Assembly (NCBI RefSeq): GCF_001039355.2
Contig: NW_019775658.1
Span: 559,209-623,208 of the forward strand
Direction: 5' to 3'
Length of the DNA stretch: 64,000 nucleotides
Origin: Lingula anatina
Lineage: Eukaryota; Brachiopoda; Lingulata; Lingulida; Lingulidae
In this document: piece by piece, positions 1 to 11,548 of the stretch
Position numbering within the stretch: position 1 is the first letter of the stretch
Layout: each line of letters begins with the position of its first letter
Notes under the pieces: generated by a model
Seen by the model: the letters and a program-made list of their open reading frames with translations, nothing else
Databases searched by the model: none
What the model was told of the DNA's origin: nothing
Position numbers and translations under genes: made by a program

Positions 1-2432
1 CCCCAGGAAAGGATGGTGCTAATGGTGCCCCAGGTGCCAAGGGAGATAGAGGTGCTACTGGTGCTGCAGGTGCCAATGGCGCTCCAGGAAAGGATGGCCT
101 TGACGGTGCTGATGGCAAAGATGGCGCCCCAGGCGCCAATGGCAAAGATGGCGCCAACGGTGCCCCAGGTGCTGATGGCTTGGATGGTGCCCCAGGTGCC
201 CAAGGAGCAAAGGGTGCCCGTGGAGCTACAGGCGCCCCAGGTGCCGCTGGTGCCCCAGGGGCCAATGGTAAAGATGGTGCCCCAGGTGCTGCAGGTGCTG
301 ATGGCAAACCAGGTGCTGCAGGTGCCCCAGGTGCTCGTGGTCCAGCTGGCCCAGCAGGTGCCCCAGGTAAGGATGGTGCAAGAGGAGCTAATGGTGCCAA
401 TGGTATCCCAGGTGCCAGGGGTGACCGTGGTCCAGCCGGACCACAGGGCCCAGCTGGTGCTAATGGTGCTAACGGTGCTCCTGGCAAAGATGGTGCTAAT
501 GGTGCCAGAGGCCCTGCAGGTCCTGTTGGTCCAAAGGGTCCCACCGGACCAGCTGGCCTTCCAGGTCGCAACGGTAAAGATGGTGCCAATGGTAAGAATG
601 GTCTCGACGGTGCTCCTGGTGCTCCAGGTAAAGATGGTCTCAACGGTGCTCCAGGAAAAGATGGCAGAAACGGTGCCAATGGTGCCCCAGGTAAGGACGG
701 TGCTCGTGGACCAGCTGGCCCACAGGGTGCCAAGGGAGACGCAGGTGCCAATGGAGCCGATGGTTTGAATGGCGCTCCAGGTAAAGACGGCCTCAATGGT
801 GCTAACGGCAGAGATGGCGCTCCTGGCAAAGATGGTGCTAAGGGACCAGTTGGCCCACAAGGACCAAAAGGTCCAGCAGGTGCCCCTGGTGCTGATGGAG
901 CTGATGGTGAAGACGGCGATGACGGTGCTAATGGTGAGGATGGTGCTCCAGGTGCTCCAGGTGCCCCAGGTGCTGACGGCAAGAATGGTGCCCCAGGTGC
1001 TAAGGGCGATAGAGGAGCTAACGGTGCCCCAGGTAAAGACGGCGCTGATGGCGCTAACGGTTCCCGTGGCCCAGCAGGTCCACAAGGTCCAACAGGCCCA
1101 GCCGGTCCACAGGGTGCCCCAGGTGGCGTTGGAGCCCAGGGTGCTCGTGGTCCAAAAGGTCCACAGGGTGCTCCCGGTAACCCAGGCAGAGATGGTGCTC
1201 CAGGCAAGGATGGCGCTCCAGGTGCCCCAGGTGCCCCAGGTGCCAAGGGTGACGCTGGCGCCCGAGGTGCTGATGGCGAAGATGGTGACGACGGAAAGGA
1301 TGGTGCTCCAGGTGCCAAGGGTCCCCGTGGCCCACAGGGCCCCGCTGGCAAGCCAGGCGCAAACGGCCGCGACGGCGCTCCAGGTGCTAGAGGTAAATTG
1401 CTTTCACACCTACAGCAATGTATCAAATCATTACTCACAAAATGTATTTCAACGAAGAACTCGCTATTTGTAACTGTATTGTTCCTACCAGTCGCGGTGA
1501 CATTTATGCTGATGTTATAAATGTGTGTGTTTGTATCACAATAGAAATATTTACTGGCTAGGATAAAGCCAACCTTTTCCTTAACTGTCTTTGCTGTGGT
1601 ATTTGTTGCAGGTGAGAAAGGTGCCACTGGTGCTCCAGGTGCCCCAGGTCTTGACGGCAAAGATGGTGCCCCAGGTGCCCCAGGTGAGTCTTTCAGCGTT
1701 ATATCATATACCCATAATACATAAACCATCTACCATTTATAATATTGCATTATGTCAAATTGTTATGCCCGTTGCTCTTTTCATATCAATTTGAGTAGTA
1801 TCGTTTAAGTTTTGTTTTCATTTTTCTGTTGAAGATCATTAGAGATTATAAATTATAAATTTCTTTTCTTGTGCGTGTTTTATCTTACTTTTTTTTTTTT
1901 TTTTTTTGTATGATTTTGCGCGAAAATATGTCGCTCACATAAAACCATACAAAAGATATAAAAAGCATTAGGCCTCCGGTAAAATATAAACAAAGATTAC
2001 ATCTTAGATCTATTTTCATCCAGTTGCTTGACTTGATTACGGACTTCGGTTTTATAACACACTCTACTGTGCCCAATCTGCTGGTCGTCGGCTCTGTCAG
2101 ATTATTAACACTGTCTTAGTTATAGCATTAAATGCACAGAAGCTGAATCACGAAAACCTGTAATATGTTTTGTAGTCTGGGTATCTACATGAATTAATCC
2201 CTTTTTTTTTTTTTTTTTTTTTTTTTTTGTAGCATTATTTTAATTTTTCAATACGCAATATTTAATTTTTGTCCCCACGTAGTTTTGTGAGTCTTATTTT
2301 GCGCGCCCTACGACAATCGCGTGTTGTATTTCAGGTAAACAAGGCCTGCAGGGGGCGCCAGGTAAGCCAGGAGCCCCAGGGAAAGACGCTGTTGTCCATT
2401 CCTTCCAGAAGAAGAGGGTGTACAGAGGCTAA
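1..2432 (+). CDS. Collagen-like protein, 3' part (gene A of the tandem EGF-collagen family)
   Basis: Partial gene entering from the left edge. Exons seen: 1-1392 (frame set by codons starting at 3), 1612-1683 (72 nt) and 2335-2432 (98 nt, stop TAA 2430-2432). All introns are GT-AG and split a Gly codon after its first base. The product is an uninterrupted Gly-X-Y helix dominated by GAP, GKD, GAN and GPA triplets. It has Asp/Glu-rich blocks near 893-955 and 1264-1305 and an RGD in GARGDRG near 410-430. It ends in a short basic tail, FQKKRVYRG. The last two exons have exactly the lengths of those in genes B and C, so the missing 5' part probably carries a signal peptide and EGF domain (inference). 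There is no fibrillar-collagen C-propeptide (COLFI). Expected role: secreted extracellular or shell-matrix collagen. It is more acidic and Asn-rich than B and C. Confidence 0.9.
1882..2230. repeat. Two poly-T tracts in the last intron of gene A
   Basis: T-runs occur at about 1891-1907 and 2202-2228 within the 651-base intron that precedes the tail exon. No coding potential was seen here. Confidence 0.8.
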
Positions 2433-2575
2433 GGTTAAATCATCAGCAGAATGAGCAAAGATTGTGTTCAAATTATTTTCTTATATCTTAAAACATGTTT
2501 CTTATTAATGAATCTATCCACCATTCACGTACAGCACTTCAGCCGCCTTAGATGATTGTTTTAGGTGCGATTTCA

Positions 2576-2581
2576 AATAAA
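2576..2581 (+). other. Polyadenylation signal of gene A
   Basis: AATAAA lies about 145 bases after the gene A stop codon. It is the first canonical hexamer downstream and marks the likely 3' end of this transcript. Confidence 0.6.
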
Positions 2582-4049
2582 TGCTGTTGCTATTTATTAT
2601 ATACAACATCTTGTAGTGAAATTTATTTCAAAAACCGAAATAAGGGACGGACTCACTATTCTTCGGGGACCAGACGAGAAAAGAAATTCTCAAATGCAAA
2701 CACTTATTTTATTAACTATTTTTCAGTCTATTTAATCAAATTAATTTGACGACGCAAATAACGCAAATAATCCGCGGACGACATTCCCAAAATACTTTCC
2801 TCATTAACAGCCATATACTATTTTTTTAACGTGCTACAATGGCGCAATTGGAGGCTCGTCCTCTCATCTCTTCTTAATAGTTTATCGTTTGATTTCAAAT
2901 TTGATGATTCAAAACCCTATCTACTGATAACTTGATTAATGTTAATAAAAAATAATATATAATTACTTATATTATCTTTGCTGGGTTAAATGCGATTAAC
3001 ATTTAATCATTATCTTTTACTCTCTCTTTTCATCTATTATTCCATGAAGTTAATAAGACGTTTGGAAGGTCCCTCAAGTCCATTTCTCTCTTTTTTTCAC
3101 TGATAAGAATCATCCTAGGAAGAAATCATTTAAGAATAGTCGAGGAACTGGAGTGAGGTTCAAGGACTGGATAAAATAGAGCAATGCGTATGTGTAAATA
3201 GTCTTTAAGCGGCAGGTATTGGTGCGCTCTTACACAAATACTTTTACAGAAAAACATTGAAATAAGTTTAGAATTTTACCCGATGTGAAACAGGGATTGT
3301 ATGATCATCTAGATAACATCTGAGTCTCCTACTCTGTGCTTCTGTACAAAGAGGCCACTCTTCTGTATGACATAATGATCTGTCGCTGGTGAGAAATAGG
3401 AGGTAAACCGACATCTTGATTTGGCAACCCGCACCCATTGTCTACCATTAAGCAGTGACTTACATTTTAAATTTTAAGCTACAAAAACTTGAATTTCGTA
3501 CGCACAATTGACAAAAGTAAAAACCAGCATTAAAGAGACACGATAGACGTGAGGAAAAGGCCAGGTCATGGAACAGTTGCTATTATACAATCCAAATGGT
3601 TCAACTCCAGCTGACCCGTTCGATATGCCCAAATTACTTCTCCATGAGCAGATATTGAAAACGCCAAGGACAATCGCATTGATTGTAACCCCGCTTTAAT
3701 GGTTTTCCGCACGATTCCCCACACTATTTAATTGATGTGCCCGTAATCCAACATGGCTCCCAACAATTGGCCTTTTCATATTCCTATGCCTGTGCGACGA
3801 ATGACGAATGACGCCCTGCTTAAATAAATGTGTCCCGTCTAGAGGATAGGTCTTTTGACAATGTCTTACTGTAAAAGTTTGCCTCAGCAGCACGAGTGTG
3901 TTCACCTAGTTTAACAGGAACAATAGATAAGAGAGAAAAAAATCGAGAGAGCGCTTCTTTTCCCATGCTTAGTAACTTTCTTTTGCAAACATTTAATATG
4001 GAGCCCATTCCTCGGCTGTGCCAACACACTCAATGTACATACACAAACA

Positions 4050-4100
4050 GAGAGAGAGAGAGAGAGAGAGAAGAGGGGACGAGGGAGGGAGAGAGGGTTT
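4050..4100. repeat. GA-rich simple repeat
   Basis: A (GA)n run at 4050-4071 is followed by purine-rich imperfect repeats to about 4110. Confidence 0.8.
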
Positions 4101-4799
4101 GAAGGAGAGAGACTGATATGAGAATTACTTTACCGCTGCATGTTAAAATCGAATTCATTTCTTTCTATTATCGTTTAACAGATATTTTGATATCTATCTG
4201 GTTTCTCAATCAATGAAGACCTTTAAAAAATAAAGTATAAGCATCAGTACACAGTACATTTATTGTGCACTTATACCCAACATTTATAGTAACCATGTCC
4301 ACCACTTTATGTAAATGATAACAATTAGCGTTCAGATTACACCTGTAGACCTCTTTATGTTAGACATACAATGCGTTTAAAAAGTGTAAAACAATACATG
4401 CAGAGATAATAATAACTATTAAAGGAAGTAAATATTTTGTGCAATCCTCACCCTGTCATGTAACAATATATATAAGTAAGTGAAAAGAAAATCGTTTTAA
4501 ATGACACTTAAGTTATGTTTATCCTATGAGGCAGCGAAAATCCTAAATCACACCACTGTGAATGCATCTGTGTGTTTTGTACGATTTGGACATTTGACAC
4601 GATAATCATTTCATCATATTAAAAACTTCTGGCAAAGAGCAAACAGAGATTTACAGCTTTGGCACCTCAATTTGTCTTCAACCCCATATGTCGCGGTTGT
4701 AATAATAATCAATAAAAATCCAGAAATACATGATATGTAACGCAACTGGTCTTTTGTCCTTTGCTTTTAAGTTAAAACATTAACTACTGTAGGACCAGG

Positions 4800-5317
4800 C
4801 GCCTCACGCTTAAAGTAAGCGAGACTGAAACAGAGTATTGGAACATTAAACTTCATTACATTGCCAAAATGAGAATAAGTGACCATGAGCTGGCGATAGA
4901 GAAAGGCAGGCACATGAAAATCCCTCTGGAAGAAAGAACCTGTACACATTGTAAAACAGAAATAGAGGACGAGAAACATTTCTTCAGCACTTGCAGCAAG
5001 TACCAAAAAGGGCGACAAATTAAAGCATGCTCAATTCCCTCCCAAATACTGAGAGACAAAATTATGAATTAGCAGGCAGTGATCAGAAACCATTTATCCT
5101 CCTCATCCCTCAAGATCATAAATCACTTAATGTAATATCACAGTATTAGCAGCACAATGAATAAGCACTCAACACATTTATTAACATTTAGCTTTGACAG
5201 ATATTTTATTCTTTATTTTATCCTTTATTTATATTTTTTATGTAAGCACAATAGAAAAGTGTAAGTAGTAGTTTAGAAAGCGAACAATGTTAAATTGTAA
5301 CACTTAAAGCTGAATAA

Positions 5318-5360
<43 letters not shown>
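4800..5360 (+). mobile_element. 3' end of a degraded non-LTR retrotransposon (LINE)
   Basis: A reading frame through 4850-5072 gives AKMRISDHELAIEKGRH and then a Cys/His cluster (CTHC...KHFFSTCSKY). This is the zinc-knuckle pattern found at the C-terminus of many invertebrate LINE reverse transcriptases (zf-RVT). The frame stops at TAG and is followed by an AT-rich untranslated stretch ending in TGAATAAATT plus a (ATT)n tail at 5318-5360, which is how several LINE clades end. No upstream reverse transcriptase domain is present, so this is a 5'-truncated dead copy. The clade is not assigned. Confidence 0.7.
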
Positions 5361-5361
<1 letters not shown>

Positions 5362-5672
5362 AAGCGTACATCACATCGTAGACTTTCTATTTAGTCCAAA
5401 CAGCTGCGTGAGGGAAGTCACAAGAATGGCAGCAGGTGCCGTGTGGTCTTACAAAACAAACGCATCAACTCCTCGTGCCAACCTTGATAATGTTGAATGA
5501 TCAATGATCACGAACGAACCCTCACACTTGACTTGATGTCGCTTGTCTTAAAACTGTAGAGTCACAATGACATGGCATTCCTGATATGAAGAATGAATCT
5601 GATATGATTTACCTCACCCCTGCAGAGTCACATCACTAAATGCATACTATAACATTCTATTTCGCTGGAGGA

Positions 5673-5703
<31 letters not shown>

Positions 5704-6160
5704 AATGTGACAAAATATCTTTGCCACTGACCCTAAATTGGGCAAAGTTCAGTATAGTAGTTTATAGCAAGCAAAATACTAGTTGATTCATCTAAATTTG
5801 AAAAGCCATGATACAGATGCTTGAAAATATTTGGTTTGATACTTTTTACACTTACTGTATATAATCCAAACTTATTATTTAAATAGACAACAAATATACC
5901 AAGAGCAATCCATCCCACCGCAGTTTCAAATATATAACAAACTATATGTAATCAAATCTATATTCGATAATGAAAATATATTAGTCTCTATGTCCTTTGT
6001 TTGGTCAGCATTTGAAATATACGAGAACATGTAAAAGCACTGTGACCAGTGCAAAACTGTTAACATTTTATTATGAGGACACCTTGAAGCGAAGTTTGAA
6101 CTCAACAAATTACATCGCATATACAGCTATTATAGGTTACATGTATGTTGTTTGCACGTT

Positions 6161-6196
6161 CACACACACAAACACACACACACACACACACACACA
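6161..6196. repeat. (CA)n microsatellite
   Basis: CA dinucleotide run with one AA interruption. Confidence 0.9.
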
Positions 6197-7200
6197 TGTG
6201 CACGTTCACGGCACTGGGTAAAAACAATGGGACATGGGCATCAATGTTTCAACATGGGGCCGATCTTGTGAGAACGCTTTCCGTTGAAAATACAGTGTAT
6301 GCTTCGTATATGGCCTTATATTAATACATTTTGGAAAATGTAACATCAAACACATATAAAAATTATCAGGGAAGAGGCACTTAACTTCACACAATTGGAA
6401 AAGCACCCTGAATCGGTGGTTAAGCAGCGATGATATGAAATCGTCTCGCGTGCGTTTCACGCCAAAAAGTGGGTACCGGATACAGCTAATTTAATTAGCC
6501 TCATTTAATATTCATGTGACCGGGTCATTACGTCATCAATGGATATTTCCACTATGTACGCTGGGTCCCTGGGCCGAATCTGAATTTGAAAAAGGAAACT
6601 GCACGCTAGCTGTGGTTTTGCTGTCGTGCGTTCCTTAAGAAATAAAAACAGAATTGGGTCATAGCATCTGTTATTACACCCTCAGATGACAGGATTTCCT
6701 TACACTTTGTTGTATTATGAAAAGCAGATTGTATTTCAGGTATTTAAATCCCAAAATTGAACGATTTGTATAGTTCATGTGCATGGGAGATCATACTTTG
6801 TATTGAAGTCTAAAACGGAAATGATGATAACACACAATAACCCATTTTCTTCACCCATCAAAGAACATTTTTTGTATTTCTCTAGTGACATGACATGACC
6901 AAAAACATGACAATACTATTCTGAGAGCTTCTTTTTTATAATGCACAGCTGCAAAGATTGGTATGTCTGTGTCCCAGATTTAAGCGCTGTTTGAGTGTCA
7001 TTTTCGGCTAAGGATTAATAAGTTTAAAATATTCAGCAATGTTTGGGAATACATAATTGTTTGTTATAATGAGACAAATCCATCCCCTTTCACATGAAAG
7101 CACCCGCATGGTAATCCAACACATAGAAATATTTTGACAGAATTTTAAAGATGATAGCCCATTGTTGTTACCGAGTACCGTAGACGTGCACATATACAGC

Positions 7201-7205
<5 letters not shown>

Positions 7206-7247
<42 letters not shown>

Positions 7248-7268
7248 ACACACAAACACACACACACA
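7206..7268. repeat. (CA)n microsatellite
   Basis: Long CA run with two short interruptions near 7244-7260. Confidence 0.9.
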
Positions 7269-8015
7269 GAGAGACTGAAGCTTAAAATGTCTCTTGAAAA
7301 AAATTACAATGAGTATAGCAAATAAAAGCGATCTGCTATGAATAAAGCATTGTGTGGGGTAAATAATGAACGCAATTTATCAAAGTGGTGAAAAAGCATG
7401 ATGGGAATTATTAGTGCTTAATGTTTTTATTTGACTGTTTCCATTATCCTCTCTCTTATGTAATAAAACCCTCTGATCTAAACGATATAGACGAGAAAGC
7501 ATTCCGTTTCTTTTTCTTTTTGCCATCTGCATCTAATTCGATAGCCTACTCATTCGGAGCACGAACAACGGTATTAAACAGATGTAATTTAATTCTAATT
7601 CGGATCAGGAACATAAGCAGGCTACGTAATGCTTTTCGTGTCATGGCATTTACGCCTATTTATTGTCTCATACACGTTATATAAAATTGATCTTTTATTC
7701 AAAGCGATTTCATATTTAACCACCTGCAGCAACTTTGTTGCTTATTTGTAATAAATATATATTTGTAGAAAACGTGCCAGTTAATATTGGCTCGTCTCAA
7801 ATTATAATTAAAAGTACCAAACGCCATTGTTTGAAATATTTAAATACACCATATTATTAGAAGCGTATAATATTCCGCCGAAAACACCGTATGGTTGACC
7901 CCGTTAACAATATTTTATTGCTTTAGTACTAGGATTGGCTTTTAGCTGAAGAAAAAATAAGGGTGTTTCAATATAAACGTGGTCCATTAAGAGGTTTATA
8001 TCTATGCTTATTTAA

Positions 8016-8088
8016 CTTTATTTTATTTTATTTTATTTTATTTTATTTTATTTTATTTTATTTTACTTTATTTTATTTTATTTTATTT
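8016..8088. repeat. (TTTTA)n pentanucleotide repeat
   Basis: About fourteen copies of TTTTA with one C substitution near 8065. Confidence 0.9.
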
Positions 8089-9676
8089 CGGGGTTGATAA
8101 AAAAATTAACTCATGCAAAGAAGAGACTGCAAATCAAGGAAAAAAGGCAAATGCGTTGAAACCTGTACAGCTGAGATACCACATTATGATTGTTTTCAAC
8201 AACTTTCCCCTTAAGTTTCAATTTGGTTTAAGAGATTGAAGGACACAGGAACATTGATGAAGTCCACTAAGAAACAAGTGGTCGAAAGTTGACTGCAAGA
8301 TCACCGGAGAATGTGGACTCAGTGCAAGATTTTGTTGGTAGGAGTCCAAGTATGCTATCAGCGTCGAGATGTACATTTAGTGAATGTCCCTTACAGTTAA
8401 AATTCTAACAAATAAAATCCATCATTTCACCTTTTCACCTTTAAATTTTTATTGTCTTTTATTTCTGGTTCACAAGTTATAATTGGGTACCCGAGTCACG
8501 TGTATACTGAAACAGCCTTTAAAACTAACGACGACTTTTCGACTCTTTGACATTTACCCTAGATTAGTTCTTTTTTCTTTGTGCTGCTTACAACAGAGAC
8601 GAAGTGGATTTCCCGTCAAGTGTACTCCTCTGTTAATAAGGACGTTAGTGAAATACACAACCCAGTATTATGCAGTCATTTACAATGAAAAGTAAGGAAT
8701 CGTGAAAAAACAAATTAGTATAAAAACCCCTTAGCCGATATAAATCCACAAAAAAAATATACAATTAAAAAGGATGATGACAGGTGCTTCACCAACTCGC
8801 GACTGATTGAGAACGAAATTTGACCCACTGTCACAATTCGCCCTCAAAACGGTCGCTTGACCGGTGTAACAAGGGATTTACATATCAAAGCATAACTCGA
8901 ATGTATGGTTCATCTCATTAACAGTCATGTATTACATAAGTCCACTGCGTGACTTTATCCAAAAATATTCCCCTTGTTACTTTATTCTCCTGTTGCAAAA
9001 TAACTCTTTGTGAAAGGGTGAAGCTGTTGCCATAAACCTATCCCCAAATAAACTCGGCTCAGTGGTTTTAATGACAAATATAAAGTTTGTTCTCTTCTTC
9101 AAAAGAGTCAAATATTATGCATAATGCGCAGACGCCCTCTCCATAACTGTCTTCGTTCAATGTCGCTGAGTTATATTCTTTATAATATAATATCAAGGTT
9201 GTCATTTAAAAATACACAGAGATACGGTTGAAAACCCTTTGTTCAAACTTTGTTATAAAGACAGACGAAACGAACTCATTCTGTACCATGCTAGACGGCC
9301 GTTAGTTTCAAACGGATCCAAGTTACATTTTTCAAATAAGTACTTATTTGGCCATTCCATTATACAGTTGTAGTATTGTACGCTCTCTAAGTGTTTACAC
9401 ACACGCCACCAGTCCAGGCTGGCCCTGGATATACTGTTTACTATGCCCCGGGGGCGTGGTCCTCACGAAAACCCAGATTTCTGGCCTTGATTTAGTGTAT
9501 AGGTTACTACCCAGTATATCTATTATAGCTTGAATGAAAAGGGCACTGCGCGTATGGTTAATGTTTCCTGCGCGGTGCAAACCTAAATAAACAAACAATA
9601 GGCATACTTTCTGAGATGAAAAACATGCATGGTTTAATTGCATCACTGCATGTGAGTGCCATTCCTATTCGCCTAG

Positions 9677-9684
9677 TATAAAAG
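9677..9684 (+). promoter_or_regulatory. TATA box of collagen gene B
   Basis: TATAAAAG lies about 30 bases before the likely transcription start (around 9707) and some 80 bases before a GTAAGT splice donor. The exon it would drive is closely similar in its 3' part to the one downstream of the TATA box at 29261 that serves gene C. That paralogous match is the main support. Confidence 0.7.
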
Positions 9685-9706
9685 GCGGGAACAGTAAGAA
9701 TAAACG

Positions 9707-9759
9707 AGACAGACAGAATTTGCTTTTCCTAAAGGAACAACTTTCTCCACTTGGAAAAG
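9707..9759 (+). other. Non-coding first exon of collagen gene B
   Basis: The putative 5' untranslated exon ends AAAAG before the donor GTAAGT at 9760. It contains TTGCTTTTCCTAAAGGA, nearly the same as TTGCTTTTCCTACAGGA in the gene C first exon. It would splice over about 1.78 kb to the acceptor at 11540-11541, just ahead of the start codon exon. The start of the exon is approximate. Confidence 0.65.
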
Positions 9760-11548
9760 GTAAGTCACACTTAAGGTCGGAGATTTTGGAATATTGCACA
9801 GTAAGGAAGAAGGTCAGAGATTTTGGAATAATGCACAGTAAGGAAGACTCTTTTATATTTACAACGATGTACCAGAAAGAAATATTTCTTGAGACGAACA
9901 ATGAATAAGTTTTGTAAATGTTCTCTCATTTGTTTCCATTACATTTACTCATTATAATATAGCCGCTTGGTTGAAGATTTCAAAAACAAGTTTAATATTT
10001 TTGAGTGCCGAAAACTCGATCTGGTTTTATACCAAAATTTCAGTGTTTATAAAGAGATGAAGTTTTTGTTCAATATTACTTTCAGTGCTTTTAAAGGGAA
10101 TGGATATTCATTGATCAAGTAATCTTATTTTAACAATTAGTTTCGATTCAACATTAAATACCACTTAAAAACGCGTTGAAGTAATTTGACAGTTTTTGTA
10201 ATCCAATTAACAAAGCCGACAAACTTTTAATTTTCTATACTTATACCCATTACCATCATACAAAAAAATTCAGAACTGCGGTTTTTTACCGTTTTAAGCA
10301 TACGAAAGCAGAAACAAGCAAGGTATGCTTGATACATGTATACTGTGCGCTAATTCAAATTCTCCTGGTGCTATAAAAAGAGAGAACGGAGGAAATGAAT
10401 ATGACAGGCAAAATTCGCCTTCCACAATGGCTTGTGTTTCTTGAAGAGATCACAAAGTTTTACGTGCATAGTGGGATGTTGCGCATCTTTACCATTTTCA
10501 TTCTCTGCGTAGGGATTTGGACATTTACCAGCATGAAAACCAGCGTTGCCAAAACGCCTTTGTGGGATCAAAAGATTTTGAGAGTGCATCCTTAACTTTT
10601 ATTATTATTATTATTGCCCGTTTTATTCAGTTTATGATTAAATTGTTAATTTAAACGGGGATCAAAGGTTTTTTATATACGACCTTCAATGATTGCTATC
10701 ATTACAATTCATTTTCATTTGTATTTTAATCATGTTTTTATTCATTCATTTGTTGATATTTGTAAATCACAAATGGCTTATGAGAGGCACCTTTTTTTCT
10801 TTGGCTTTCGCAACAACAGCGTAAGAAAAACGCATTCTGGGAACAATAAGTGATACGGTGCTTCAAACCTCACCTGTCGCATTGGCCGTGCTTCCCCGTT
10901 CTTAGCATGTTATCAGGCAGTGTAGCCTGACTAATTAACTCTTACTGTAACAAAAAATAGCACGGCATTTAACTCTCTTTTGTTTGCCGAAGGTTGTTCA
11001 GTTTGTCGCGCCTGCTTTGGCATTTATGGTAATGTTAAGTAGCATGCAAAGCTCCAATACACGCAATTGGTCAAGGTCTAATGGACATTAGTCAGTGCTA
11101 CTCATTCATTTGGAAATCACCGTTAATGAAATAAGTCTCGAAAAAGTAAGGCGGGGTTTGACCTTCATATTCATTTTGCGTGTTGAATACTCCTTAAAAA
11201 TAATTTGAACTTCGCATGATAGTACTTAATCTATCTTAGATTTTGTTGTTCGCCGGTCCACGTGTTTGGTTGATGAGATAGGCTTTGAGGCGGTGTTTAT
11301 GTGTAATAATGTTTTTTTTTCCTTTAACATCTTCTTCAATTTTCATTATCATTGCTACTGGTTTATTTCCTTAATTGTTCCTATTTAAAGTGGCTTTAAC
11401 ATTATTTAAGACGGCATGTTCGTATTACATGTAGAGAATTTATAACATGCTTTTGTAATATTTTTTTTAAAAGAAAAAGCATTGGAGTGGACAGAAACAT
11501 ATCTATAGTAATTGCACTTTCTATCCATTGCATGTTCACAGCCAAAAA

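Larger units (their letters stand above)
2590..9670. other. Spacer between collagen genes A and B
   Basis: About 7 kb of AT-rich DNA without a gene I can support. It holds a degraded LINE 3' end (4800-5360), GA, CA, ATT and TTTTA microsatellites and a poly-T run near 5679-5703. Short open frames here are not conserved-looking and have no recognisable domain. Confidence 0.7.

Noticed and set aside
10371-10595. TATA-like TATAAAAA at about 10373 followed by a 66-aa frame with a hydrophobic middle
   Set aside because: It lies inside the first intron of gene B, has no recognisable domain and is followed by an ATT run. It is probably repeat debris.
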